In this document: piece after piece, positions 1-8,289 of the stretch
How the letters are laid out: each line of letters starts with the position of its first letter
How positions within the stretch are numbered: the stretch's first letter is position 1
Origin: GCA-2746795 sp964643965
GTDB taxonomy: Bacteria > Chloroflexota > Anaerolineae > Promineifilales > Promineifilaceae
Direction of reading: 5' to 3'
Assembly: GCA_964643965.1 (NCBI GenBank)
Contig: CAZXVH010000119.1
Location: forward strand, 1-15,632
Length of the DNA stretch: 15,632 bases
The notes under the pieces: model-generated
Databases searched by the model: none
Told to the model about the DNA's origin: nothing
The model's input: only the letters and a program-made list of their open reading frames with translations
Program-made: the position numbers and the translations under genes

Positions 1-55
1 TCAATCGTCAATCGTCAATCGTCAATCGTCAATCGTCAATCGTCAATCGTCAATC
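1..55. repeat. Heptamer tandem array TCAATCG
   Basis: Seven perfect TCAATCG units (1-49) are followed by a partial unit TCAATC (50-55). The array runs off the left edge of the window, so its full length is unknown. It supplies the TGA stop (50-52) and the final Asp codon of the ABC exporter on the minus strand, so the array has reached the end of the gene. Read in another phase the unit is AATCGTC, the same heptamer that opens the array at 10589. There are no spacers, so it is not a CRISPR. Confidence 0.95.
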
Positions 56-1933
56 TGCCCTCACGCCTTCGGAAAGTTGCGAATGGTAGATTTCGGCGTA
101 GATAGCGCTGTGTTCCATCAATTCTTCGTGCGTCCCTAAGGCGGCAATACGGCCGTTATCCAATACGATAATTTTATCGGCGTTGAGGACGGTGCTAATT
201 CGTTGGGCGATGACCAGACTGGTGTGTTTTTTCATCAGTTCGTCTAACGCTAGTTGGATGGCATATTCGGTGTTCAGGTCCACACTGCTGGTAGAGTCGT
301 CTAAAATGAGGATGTGGGGATCCATGAGCAGGGCGCGGGCGATGGCGATGCGCTGTTTTTGCCCGCCGCTGAGCGTGGAGCCACGTTCGCCAACGGCCGT
401 GTCGTAGCCTTCGGGGAAGCTCATAATGAAGTCGTGGGCGGCGGCGGCTTGGGCGGCGGCAATCACATCTTCGTCGCTGGCGTCAGGGCGGCCAAAGGCG
501 ATGTTGTCGCGGATGGTGCCGCTGAACAAGGTGGTCTCTTGCAAGACGATGCCGATATGTTTACGCAGACTTTCGATAGTCACGTCGCGGATGTCGTGGC
601 CATCGATGAGAATCCGGCCGTCGCTGACATCGTAAAAGCGGGGGATGAGATTGATGACGGTAGATTTACCACTGCCAGTCGAACCAAGCAAAGCCACCGT
701 TTGTCCCGGTTCGGCGCTGAAACTAATGTCGCTGAGAACCGGCTCACCGCCAGCAAAATAACGGAAGGTGACATTCTCGAATTCGACGCGGCCCTTTATC
801 GTATCCAGTTCCAGGGCGTCAGGTTTGTTTTCCACATCGTTCTTAGTATCCAAAATCTCGAAGATGCGGGTGGCGCTGGCCGCAGCCTGAGCCATCAGGG
901 TGATAATCATGCCCAATTGCCCCATCGGAATAAACACAAAAACGAGGTAGAGGCTGAATTTCTGCCATTCACCGAGAGTCAGTGTGCCATTGACGATTTG
1001 GGCGCCACCAAAATAAAGAATGGCCGCCTGCCCTAAATTGGCGACCAGAAAGATGAAGGGAAAGAGGAAGGAAAAGGTGCGGCTGATTATGATGCGTTGG
1101 TCTAATTCCGAGTCGATGCTCGTCTTAAAGCGCACTTGTTCCCGAGGTTCGCTGGCAAACGCTTTCACCACTTTCAGCCCGGCCAGATTCTCTTGCAAAA
1201 TGGTGTTGACGCGCGAGAGACGAATTTGCGCTTCACGGAACAATGGTTGGGCGACGGCGCCAAATCCCATGAAAATGAAAAAGGCAATGGGCAGCACAGG
1301 TAAAATCACCAACGTTAGTTTGAAGTTGGTCAGCAGTAAAATGATGAGCGTTCCCGTCAGTAAAATGAAGGATTGCAGCGCCATCAACATACCTTGCCCC
1401 AGGAAGAGGCGCAGTTTTTCCACATCGTCAGTGGCGCGGATCATCAGTTGGCCGGTGCGATTTTTATCGTGGTAGCTGAAGCTGAGGCGTTGGATTTTGC
1501 TGAACAAATCTTGACGCAGTTCAAAGGCGATGTTTTGCGAGAGTACCTGCGATAAGTAGGTGTAGGTAAAGGTGAACAGCCCCAGCATGATGGCAAACAA
1601 GACGATGCCAATGCCGCCGTAAGCCAGGGCGGTGAGGGCGTTATCCAGGTCTAGCTGCATGGCGCCCAGGTCTAGTCCCATCCGTTCGGCCACCACTTGC
1701 TGCACATTGGCGGGCATGTCGAGGATGGTTTTGTTGGCGCCGTTGGTGACGATGGTGTCGATGATGTTTTGCACCAGTTGGGGCACGGCGAGTTGGGCGG
1801 TGGTAGCGATGAGAAGGGCGATAACGGCCGTTATTGCCAGTTTGGGATACCGTTGAATATAACGGATGGCACGGCCGAGCGCTTTATTGTTGCCACGCTT
1901 CGCTGCACGATTATCTTTCTGTGCGAGTTGCAT
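50..1933 (-). CDS. ABC exporter half-transporter, TM287-like degenerate subunit
   Basis: This is a 627-residue type IV ABC exporter half: a six-helix membrane domain (about residues 30-350) followed by a nucleotide-binding domain (about 380-620). Visible motifs are Walker A GSTGSGKST (417-425), Q-loop Gln465, signature LSGGQ (521-525) and Walker B ILILDD (541-546). The residue after Walker B, normally the catalytic Glu, is Asp546. The switch position, normally His, is Gln577 (IAQRIST). This Asp/Gln pair is typical of the non-catalytic half of heterodimeric exporters such as TM287 of Thermotoga TM287/288, so the protein should need a canonical partner, probably encoded just beyond position 1. 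The substrate is unknown; drugs or lipids are usual for the family. The ATG has a good AAGGAG Shine-Dalgarno. It lies 35 bp downstream of the marR-type gene, probably in one operon under its control. Confidence 0.93.
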   Translation of the reverse strand: MQLAQKDNRAAKRGNNKALGRAIRYIQRYPKLAITAVIALLIATTAQLAVPQLVQNIIDTIVTNGANKTILDMPANVQQVVAERMGLDLGAMQLDLDNALTALAYGGIGIVLFAIMLGLFTFTYTYLSQVLSQNIAFELRQDLFSKIQRLSFSYHDKNRTGQLMIRATDDVEKLRLFLGQGMLMALQSFILLTGTLIILLLTNFKLTLVILPVLPIAFFIFMGFGAVAQPLFREAQIRLSRVNTILQENLAGLKVVKAFASEPREQVRFKTSIDSELDQRIIISRTFSFLFPFIFLVANLGQAAILYFGGAQIVNGTLTLGEWQKFSLYLVFVFIPMGQLGMIITLMAQAAASATRIFEILDTKNDVENKPDALELDTIKGRVEFENVTFRYFAGGEPVLSDISFSAEPGQTVALLGSTGSGKSTVINLIPRFYDVSDGRILIDGHDIRDVTIESLRKHIGIVLQETTLFSGTIRDNIAFGRPDASDEDVIAAAQAAAAHDFIMSFPEGYDTAVGERGSTLSGGQKQRIAIARALLMDPHILILDDSTSSVDLNTEYAIQLALDELMKKHTSLVIAQRISTVLNADKIIVLDNGRIAALGTHEELMEHSAIYAEIYHSQLSEGVRAD

Positions 1934-1968
1934 AGGTTTCTCCTTGAACGACTATCGGCCAGCTTCTG

Positions 1969-2502
1969 TTAGCTTGTCACCAATAGCTTTGCCTGGGTAT
2001 TGAGTTTGTTGAGCAGTTGGCTTAAGGTGGTTTGTTCGTCAGAAGACAGGATAGTGAAACAGTGGCCGATGGTTTGGAAATGTTGGCGGGCGTGATTGGT
2101 GACGAGAGAACGGCCGTTTTCCGTCAGCCGTATGTTGAATTTCCGCCGATCATCGGGGTCTAAACTGCGCTCCACCAACCCTTCCTCTTCCAGGTTGCGG
2201 ATCAGGGCGCTGACGGTGTTGCGGCTGGTGCCCTGCCGTTCGCTGATTTCCGAGGGGTTGAGGTCTTGGCGACCACCGATTTGTTCGGCAAATAAGAGGT
2301 GCATCAGGATGCGATACTGGGCAAAGGAGAGACCGACCGTGTCCACGCTGCACTCGCCCACATGGTAGATCATTTTAGAGGCAGAGCGAAATTCATCCAT
2401 CAGCCGGATCGCCTGCGGATCAATCGCCGGGTCTAACGCCTGGATGAACGCCATCCAGCGTTCTCGTTTTTCTTCATCGTTTAGCCAATTTTGTGGAGAC
2501 AT
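1969..2502 (-). CDS. MarR-family transcriptional regulator
   Basis: This is a 177-residue DNA-binding repressor-type protein. Residues 58-75 form the helix leading into a winged helix-turn-helix at about 82-127: NPSEISERQGTSRNTVSALI is the HTH, and LVERSLDPDDRRKFNIRLT is the wing with the hallmark DPDDRR. Flanking helices would form the dimer interface. The frame stays open to 2583, but I place the start at the ATG at 2502. It has an AGGAAA Shine-Dalgarno, and a TATAAT box sits at 2519-2524, so the upstream codons lie in the promoter. The gene is followed after 35 bp by the ABC exporter half, the usual marR-exporter arrangement in which the regulator controls itself and the pump. The ligand cannot be told from sequence. 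Confidence 0.9.
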   Translation of the reverse strand: MSPQNWLNDEEKRERWMAFIQALDPAIDPQAIRLMDEFRSASKMIYHVGECSVDTVGLSFAQYRILMHLLFAEQIGGRQDLNPSEISERQGTSRNTVSALIRNLEEEGLVERSLDPDDRRKFNIRLTENGRSLVTNHARQHFQTIGHCFTILSSDEQTTLSQLLNKLNTQAKLLVTS

Positions 2503-2518
2503 GATTTCCTGCCCATAG

Positions 2519-2524
2519 ATTATA
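2519..2524 (-). promoter_or_regulatory. Promoter -10 box of the marR-exporter operon
   Basis: On the minus strand this reads TATAAT, a perfect sigma-70-type -10 box, 16 bases before the ATG at 2502. Transcription would start near 2511-2513, giving a leader of about 10 nt that is almost entirely the Shine-Dalgarno. No good -35 hexamer is visible. A short inverted repeat ATAG-TT-CTAT lies at 2544-2553, about where -35 should be, and could be a MarR operator half; that is weak inference. Confidence 0.6.
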
Positions 2525-2601
2525 ACACGCGGAATTGTACGGCATAGAACTATTCGCGCCAATCCCATTGAGCAAATTCTCATAAATACACAAAACAGGC
2601 G

Positions 2602-3900
2602 CTATTCGTATTTGAGGGCGGCAATAGGGGATAAGGTGGCGGCTCGCAACGCGGGGTAGAGACCGGAAAGCAGACCAATGATCGTGGCAAAAATCAGAGC
2701 AAAGAGGGGCAGCCAGGCAGGCGTGGCCACGGCAACCGTGGGCGGAGGGCCGCCTGTTTGCGCCGCTTGCGCCGCCAAATAGGCAATGGCGAACACATTC
2801 AACACCTGCGCCAGACCCCAGCCCAAAGCCACGCCGCCCAGTCCACCCAAAAAGCCAATACCGGCCGATTCCCCCAGAAACACACTCAACACATGCCGAT
2901 TGGTGGCGCCCACGGCCTTCATTAAGCCGATTTCACGAGTGCGCTCCAAAATAGCCATGGCCATGGTATTGGCAATGCCGATGGCCGCCACCAGCAGGGC
3001 AATCGCGCCCACGCCGCCAAATACCACTTGCAGCACCACATAAAAGCTGTTGATGCCCTGCACAAATGACTGGGGCGTCCACGCCTGGAAGCCCATATCT
3101 GCGATCTGGTCGGCTACGCTCAACACCTGATCCAGGTCAGCGGCGCGCACGATGACATTGTTGTAGCCCATTTTATTGCGATCCAGGCGTTGGCCGGTGA
3201 ACCAGACATTCATCGCTTCCACTTCTTTGAGCGGCATGTAGATGGAGTAATCGGCTTCATCGCGGGATTCGGCCAGCACACCGCCGACGCGGGAGCGCAC
3301 GGTTTTGCGAATTTCTGTGCCGTCTTCGCTATATTTGATGAGGGTGAAGGTGATTTGTTTGTTGTACAACTCAGTCGGTGGCGGTGGTTCCTGGCCGGGA
3401 CGGGCGCGGGGATCCCAAAAATTGTTGGACATCTGAAAGCCCATGATGACTGTGCCCGGCAAAAGTTCTGTGCTACCTTGCTCGGCGCGAAGCCCCAGTT
3501 CGCTCAGGTCGGTGGCGCCGACGCCCAGTATCTGGCCGCCTCCTTCCAGGCGGTCGATGCTCATTTGTGCCCAGCCTTGCATATAATCTTGGGGGATAAC
3601 GGCCGTTACCCCCTCCATGCCTCTAAACAAATCCAACGCCGCATCATTCAGCGGCGCGTCAATGATCGGCTGACCGGTGACAGGGTCGAACTCGTTGTAA
3701 TTAGGGGAGACGTTGATTTTGGTCAGGTCGCCGATGCTGCCCAACTGGTTGGCCGCATTTTGCTGCAAACCTGATCCCAGCGACACCAGCAGCACCACTG
3801 CCGCCGTACCGATGATGACGCCAACGGCCGTTAACGCCACCCGCCCCTTGCGCCGCGCCAAATTTTCCACCACCAGAGAAATCAAATCGAATATTGACAT
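2602..3900 (-). CDS. MacB/FtsX-type ABC transporter permease
   Basis: This is a 432-residue permease of the MacB/LolC/FtsX class. One membrane helix lies near residues 22-44, followed by a large extracytoplasmic MacB_PCD-like domain (about 45-265) and three more helices (about 285-312, 338-372, 394-417). The coupling segment LERTREIGLMKAVGA (318-332) and the ending GLYPALRAATLSPIAALKYE are classic for the family. A proline-rich stretch EPPPP (171-175) lies in the extracytoplasmic domain. With the ATPase at 5868-6578 it should form a mechanotransmitting or export complex. MacB pumps usually work with a MacA adaptor. Here the neighbouring gene encodes a secreted CARDB-type protein instead, as would suit a cell without a classical outer membrane. 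No clear Shine-Dalgarno precedes the ATG. The family call is firm; the substrate is unknown. Confidence 0.92.
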   Translation of the reverse strand: MSIFDLISLVVENLARRKGRVALTAVGVIIGTAAVVLLVSLGSGLQQNAANQLGSIGDLTKINVSPNYNEFDPVTGQPIIDAPLNDAALDLFRGMEGVTAVIPQDYMQGWAQMSIDRLEGGGQILGVGATDLSELGLRAEQGSTELLPGTVIMGFQMSNNFWDPRARPGQEPPPPTELYNKQITFTLIKYSEDGTEIRKTVRSRVGGVLAESRDEADYSIYMPLKEVEAMNVWFTGQRLDRNKMGYNNVIVRAADLDQVLSVADQIADMGFQAWTPQSFVQGINSFYVVLQVVFGGVGAIALLVAAIGIANTMAMAILERTREIGLMKAVGATNRHVLSVFLGESAGIGFLGGLGGVALGWGLAQVLNVFAIAYLAAQAAQTGGPPPTVAVATPAWLPLFALIFATIIGLLSGLYPALRAATLSPIAALKYE

Positions 3901-3914
3901 AAAGTTATCTTAGG

Positions 3915-3947
3915 AGAATACAAAAGTCTGCCAGACTTTTGTATTCT
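3915..3947. repeat. Perfect 33-bp palindromic hairpin element
   Basis: AGAATACAAAAGTCTG (3915-3930) and its exact reverse complement (3932-3947) flank a single C, giving 16-bp arms. It fills the 56-bp gap between the secreted protein's stop and the permease start. The stem is AT-rich and no T-run follows on the minus strand, so it is not a standard intrinsic terminator. It could be a small interspersed palindrome or an mRNA processing or stability hairpin that sets the ratio of the two products. Confidence 0.85.
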
Positions 3948-3956
3948 AGCGGTCAT

Positions 3957-5795
3957 TTACGGCACAAACTCCGGCATTGGTTCCAGCGGACCATCCGGGC
4001 CTATGGGCATCTCGCCATTCATGGGCGGCTCGGGGGTGGGGACGCCGCTGCTCAAGCCCAGCAGACCCAGAATAAAGCGCCAGATTTTTGCGCCAATTGT
4101 TTCCGGTTCTGATTCCATAGGTGGTTCCTCAAAACCGCCTGGCGGCATCTCTGGCTCCTCAAAAACCATGCCTTCCATCACTGTCACCGTCAAGGTATCG
4201 GTGAGGAGTTGCGGCTGATTGAAGTCGTCGGTGTAGTTGACGCTGAGGAGCAAATCGAGCGGCCCGGGCTGATTGGCGATGAGCAGGGCATCCAGCGGGA
4301 AGAAGCCACCCGGTTCCAACGCCCCCACAAAAACGGAGTTGTTCTCCAGCGTGGCCTCATCGGCCGTTACTTTGAATGTGCCTAAAACGGCGGCGCTGCT
4401 GCCCACATTGACCAGTTGCAAGGGCAAGGGCGCCGGTTCGCCGGCAAAAATGGGAGGTTCCGGCATATAAAAGTTGAAGCTGACAGACGGCCGTTTATAA
4501 ACCAGCAGCGTTATCACCTGATCATCTACAAAGCTGCCGTTTTGGTCATCATTGTAGACAAACGACACCTTCAACGGGTAAGCGCCCGGCTTGGTGGTGG
4601 CATTGACGATGAGCGCCTGCTTCGTTTCCAACGATTGGCCGCGCAACAAATCGCCCAGCGACTGCACATTCGATGTACCTACAGGCGCAAATTCCGTGAA
4701 ACTGCCGCTGGCGCCAGCCATGCCGCCTGCTTCTGGCGTACCGTCGGCGTTCACGCCGCCACTGCTGCTGCCGCCGCCCACAATCATGGTCACGCGGCGG
4801 GCGTCGACGCTGCCCTGGTTTTGCACCGTCAGCGCCAGTTCAAAGGCCGTACCTGGCTCCAGTTGTGTGACGTTGATGGTGTAATCGGTGATGATCAGTT
4901 GCGGCCGCAGGCGTGGCGCGGCGGTGGCGGTAGCCGTCGCAGTGGCTGTGGGCGTGGCTGAAGCGACGCCGCCTACAGCCTGGGGCACGATGGGAAACGT
5001 CAGGGCGAAGGTTTCGCTGTAGGCTGTGCCGTTGCTGTCGGTGTAATCGACTTTTACCTCCAGCGTGCCGATGGCTTGCCCCGCCAAATCGGCGCTGGCG
5101 GCCAAAGGCTGCCAGAAGCGGGCTTTTTCGCCGGGCTGCAAGCCGCCGATGGCGCGGACGCCGCCGGTATCCCGAGCCACAAAGCTGCCGCTGATGAAGG
5201 TGGCGATGATGTTGCTGGCCGGAATTTGCCCGGCGTTGGCCAGGGTCATCTCGAAATCCAGGTTGGCGCCAGGGGTGATTTGGGCTGAACTGGCCCCGTA
5301 ACTATCGACCACCAATAACGGCCGCACAAAAGCGGTGGGCGCTGGCGTGTGGGTCGGTTCAGGGGTACTGGTCAGTCCGGGCGGGGCGGTGACGGTGAGG
5401 GCGTTGGGCAGAGAAGCAGCTTGGGCGTCCGGGTTGATGACGGTGACGGTGTAGCTGCGCGGCGGCGTACCGGCCAGCAGGATGGCTCGCAGTAAGTTGG
5501 GGCTGACGGTGGTGGTGGCCAAGGCGCCGTAGCCTTCCAGCACCACCACCGCCCCGTTGACAAAGTGGCTGCCGGTGACGACCAGTTCGGTATCATTGGC
5601 GCTGCTGACGCTGTTGGGCTGAACGGCCGTTGGCTGGGGCGCGCCTGAGGGTGGCGTGGTGGCCGTGGGCGTGGGTGTCGGCGTTTCGGTTTGGGCGTGG
5701 GCTTCTGGTGTGCCCATGGTGATGAAGGCCAGCGCCAGCAGCAAAATTAGCAGTAATCTCGCAAGATAGTAAGGAAAAACGGTTGGTTGGCTCAT
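3957..5795 (-). CDS. Secreted IPT/CARDB-type beta-domain protein of a MacB-like ABC module
   Basis: This 612-residue surface or secreted protein has a signal peptide: a hydrophobic core at about 11-28 and a likely cleavage after A-H-A at 34. A Thr-Pro linker (36-60) leads to an IPT/TIG-like beta-sandwich (about 60-135). A second TP-rich linker (about 140-156) leads to a CARDB-like domain (about 158-275), then a linker rich in TPTATATATA, a second CARDB-like domain (about 298-435) and a third (about 438-545). The tail is rich in Pro, Glu and Met and contains a short hydrophobic segment IWRFILGLLGL, too short for a clear membrane anchor. A Shine-Dalgarno AAAGGA precedes the ATG. It sits between the ATPase and permease genes, so it probably replaces MacA as an extracytoplasmic partner or is the module's client. 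Domain calls rest on pattern, not profile search. Confidence 0.75.
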   Translation of the reverse strand: MSQPTVFPYYLARLLLILLLALAFITMGTPEAHAQTETPTPTPTATTPPSGAPQPTAVQPNSVSSANDTELVVTGSHFVNGAVVVLEGYGALATTTVSPNLLRAILLAGTPPRSYTVTVINPDAQAASLPNALTVTAPPGLTSTPEPTHTPAPTAFVRPLLVVDSYGASSAQITPGANLDFEMTLANAGQIPASNIIATFISGSFVARDTGGVRAIGGLQPGEKARFWQPLAASADLAGQAIGTLEVKVDYTDSNGTAYSETFALTFPIVPQAVGGVASATPTATATATATAAPRLRPQLIITDYTINVTQLEPGTAFELALTVQNQGSVDARRVTMIVGGGSSSGGVNADGTPEAGGMAGASGSFTEFAPVGTSNVQSLGDLLRGQSLETKQALIVNATTKPGAYPLKVSFVYNDDQNGSFVDDQVITLLVYKRPSVSFNFYMPEPPIFAGEPAPLPLQLVNVGSSAAVLGTFKVTADEATLENNSVFVGALEPGGFFPLDALLIANQPGPLDLLLSVNYTDDFNQPQLLTDTLTVTVMEGMVFEEPEMPPGGFEEPPMESEPETIGAKIWRFILGLLGLSSGVPTPEPPMNGEMPIGPDGPLEPMPEFVP

Positions 5796-5817
5796 AGATG
5801 TTTATCCTTTCGAGTCG

Positions 5818-5851
5818 AGAAGTTCACCTTTTTTAGAAAAGTTGAACTTCT
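5818..5851. repeat. Imperfect palindromic hairpin, AGAAGTTCA type
   Basis: Arm AGAAGTTCACCTTTT (5818-5832), loop TTAG, arm AAAAGTTGAACTTCT (5837-5851), with one mismatch in 15 pairs. It lies between the ATPase stop and the start of the secreted-protein gene. The arms share AGAAGTTCA and TTGAA-TTCT with the hairpin at 14177-14209 in the trpB leader, so this looks like a dispersed element rather than a gene-specific signal. Confidence 0.75.
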
Positions 5852-5867
5852 TGTCTCTGGTGTGATT

Positions 5868-6578
<711 letters not shown>

Positions 6579-6590
6579 TTGTCACTCGTT

Positions 6591-6632
6591 AATCCGCAAT
6601 CTGCAATCCGCAATCTGCAATCCGAAATCCGC
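6591..6632. repeat. Heptamer tandem array AATCYGC
   Basis: Six head-to-tail heptamers (AATCCGC, AATCTGC, AATCCGC, AATCTGC, AATCCGA, AATCCGC) fill almost the whole 55-bp space between the Yip1-like gene and the ATPase gene. The first four units alternate C and T at position 5, a 14-bp higher-order repeat. The AATC core is shared with the arrays at 1 and 10589. Confidence 0.92.
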
Positions 6633-6633
6633 A

Positions 6634-7419
6634 TTAGAAGAACGGCCGTATAACGGTGAGGTCGCTGAATTGGGCGATGATGACGGCCGGCAGCGCACGC
6701 AGCAGGGCAAAGATGATAACGGTAAGCAAGACGACGCTCCACGCTTTGGCGCGGCTGATGTTTTCCGCGGCGCGGACGCCAATGAGCAAAAGCGCAATAT
6801 GCCACAGTTGATAAATGTCCACTGAACTGAGCAGGGCGGTGAGGTAGATGCTGAGGTTGCCACCGTCGCTGGGGGCAAAACCGGAAACGCCCAGAGCGAT
6901 GAGCGGCTGACCGCTGAGCCACATAGCCCCGATGCGTACGCCATCCCGAATAGCGAAGGGCAGCAAGGTCCAGGCGACGATGTTGAGGATTTGGCGGCTG
7001 CTGCCGCGTCCGCCCATGAGGGTGAGTCCCAGATGGATGACCCAGCCTAAAATGAGCCAGCCCAGGTAAACGCCCATGACGGTGACGACGGCGGGCAGCA
7101 GGTAGGTGAAGACGGGGCCGCTGGTGGCGGCCATGGCTTGTTGCAGTTGGGCTTGCTGCTCTGGGGTGTAATATTCAAAGCCGGGCGGTGGGGCGCCGCT
7201 GTTGGCGGCGGCCAGGGTGGCGGCGGCTTTGACGGAGCCGTTGACCAGGGTGCGAATGAGGCCGGTGAGGATGAGGATGAGGATGGGGGTTTGCCAAACG
7301 GCCGTTTCTACCGCCGCAATTCGGGCGAAGGTACGTCTGGGTTGGAAGAGGGTGGGCAGTAACCAGTCAAAACGCCAACGGCCGTTTAGTTCTTCAGCAT
7401 CAAGCGGGAAATCGTTCAT
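6634..7419 (-). CDS. Yip1-domain integral membrane protein
   Basis: This is a 261-residue polytopic membrane protein. An N-terminal cytoplasmic segment contains LLPTLFQPRRTFARIA (about 20-35), the amphipathic lead-in typical of bacterial Yip1-domain proteins. About five hydrophobic segments follow, near 43-60, 102-132, 145-160, 192-215 and 225-249. The segment LWHIALLLIGVRAAENISRAKAWSVVLL contains the conserved W...G(V)...S..KA pattern of the family. Residues 72-100 form a Pro/Gln-rich extracytoplasmic loop. The molecular role of bacterial Yip1 proteins is not established. They recur next to MacB/CARDB-type ABC genes, which is how this one sits, 55 bp before the ATPase gene. A GGAG lies rather far (13 nt) before the ATG. 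ACGGCCGT at 6642 encodes the C-terminal IRPFF end. Confidence 0.75.
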   Translation of the reverse strand: MNDFPLDAEELNGRWRFDWLLPTLFQPRRTFARIAAVETAVWQTPILILILTGLIRTLVNGSVKAAATLAAANSGAPPPGFEYYTPEQQAQLQQAMAATSGPVFTYLLPAVVTVMGVYLGWLILGWVIHLGLTLMGGRGSSRQILNIVAWTLLPFAIRDGVRIGAMWLSGQPLIALGVSGFAPSDGGNLSIYLTALLSSVDIYQLWHIALLLIGVRAAENISRAKAWSVVLLTVIIFALLRALPAVIIAQFSDLTVIRPFF

Positions 7420-7451
7420 ACAGCAATAGACTCTCCAATGAATTTTGGGGG

Positions 7452-7462
7452 AACGATACAGG
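7452..7462. repeat. AACGATACAGG motif in the upstream region of the Yip1-like gene
   Basis: This 11-mer recurs exactly at 10412-10422, and its first ten bases recur inverted at 10481-10490, both in the divergent intergenic region. The two direct copies are each preceded by a TTTTGG-containing stretch. A small GGCG-GCTA-CGCC hairpin follows here. It is probably one end of a decayed dispersed element. Confidence 0.5.
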
Positions 7463-7534
7463 CGGCTACGCCTCGGGCAACAGTGTCATGATAATTGTAT
7501 TGAGGAATGAAAATTAAATAACATCCTGACGTAG

Positions 7535-7580
7535 ATTAGAAATGAGAGAGTAGAGACGCGCCCCATCTCTAATTTCTAAT
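7535..7580. repeat. Inverted repeat, 15-bp arms around a GTAGAGACGCG loop
   Basis: ATTAGAAATGAGAGA (7535-7549) pairs with TCTCTAATTTCTAAT (7566-7580) with one mismatch. The 16-base loop begins GTAGAGACGCG, a string I recall as common in intergenic repeats of cyanobacteria and some Chloroflexota. It lies in the 235-bp gap between rnhB and the Yip1-like gene. A TTTTT run follows on the plus strand, where no gene ends, so a terminator role is unlikely. Nothing else clear is seen in this gap. Confidence 0.7.
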
Positions 7581-7654
7581 TTTTCGTGAGTTGTTTTATC
7601 CGAGTTCTTAATTATAGCCAAACGATCTGAGGTATCACTACGATTTACCACTGT

Positions 7655-8281
7655 TTAGATGAGGGTCTGGCGCAGCGGCGCGAAGGAGTGGCGATGGCTG
7701 GGGGTTGGTCCATATTTTGCCAGGGCCGCCAGGTGCATGGCGGTGCCGTAGCCTTTGTGTTGAGCAAAGCCGTAGGGCAGGTGATACGGGTCTAGCGCCA
7801 CCATAAGCCGGTCGCGGGTGACTTTAGCCAGGATGGAAGCGGCGGCGATGCTCAGGCTGAGGCCGTCGCCGCGAATGAGGCTTTGTTGGGGCAGGGGCGA
7901 GTTTTTGAGGCGAATACGGCCGTCGATGAGCAGGTATTGGGCGGGAGGATTGAGGTGGGAAACGGCCGTTATCATGCAGCGTTTGGTGGCGGCGATAATG
8001 CCAATCTCGTCAATCACTTCGGCTGGTTCTTGCCCAATACCATAAGCCAGGGCGTGTTGGGTGATGAGGCTGAAGAGCCGTTCTCTGGTTTTGGCGCTCA
8101 ATTGCTTAGAATCATTGACTTCGTATAACTGGGCGAGGGCGTCGGGATTGTGCAGAGGCAGGATGACGGCGGCGGCCACCACGGGACCAGCCAGGGCGCC
8201 GCGACCCGCTTCGTCTAGTCCGGCAATGTGGGCGAGAGAGGTTTGCGTGAAAACGGCCGTTTCAAATGCCAGCGAGGCCAT
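7655..8281 (-). CDS. rnhB: Ribonuclease HII
   Basis: This 208-residue enzyme cleaves the RNA strand of RNA-DNA hybrids and incises at single ribonucleotides in DNA. The RNase HII signature is plain: GLDEAGRGALAGPVVAAAV (21-39) with metal-binding Asp23 and Glu24, DSKQLS (57-62), LLIDGR with Asp120, and RGDGLSLSIAAASILAKVTRD (137-157) with Asp139. These four match the acidic tetrad of E. coli RnhB by spacing. The family's KGYGT and SHRHSFAP motifs follow near the C-terminus. The length is typical. It starts 8 nt after the stop of the upstream glycosyltransferase gene with no visible Shine-Dalgarno, suggesting translational coupling. It carries two AACGGCCGTT palindromes, both encoding Thr-Ala-Val. 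Confidence 0.97.
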   Translation of the reverse strand: MASLAFETAVFTQTSLAHIAGLDEAGRGALAGPVVAAAVILPLHNPDALAQLYEVNDSKQLSAKTRERLFSLITQHALAYGIGQEPAEVIDEIGIIAATKRCMITAVSHLNPPAQYLLIDGRIRLKNSPLPQQSLIRGDGLSLSIAAASILAKVTRDRLMVALDPYHLPYGFAQHKGYGTAMHLAALAKYGPTPSHRHSFAPLRQTLI

Positions 8282-8289
8282 GAGAAAAC

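Noticed and set aside
314..1036. 240-codon plus-strand frame opposite the ABC exporter
   Set aside because: Antisense shadow of a well-supported gene; no family motifs and no ribosome site.
2503..2583. Longer N-terminus for the MarR protein (start at 2583)
   Set aside because: The extra codons contain the TATAAT box, and no Shine-Dalgarno precedes 2583.
7535..7580. Intrinsic terminator for rnhB
   Set aside because: The T-run lies on the plus-strand side, while rnhB is on the minus strand; the minus-strand exit is TCTAATCTACG.
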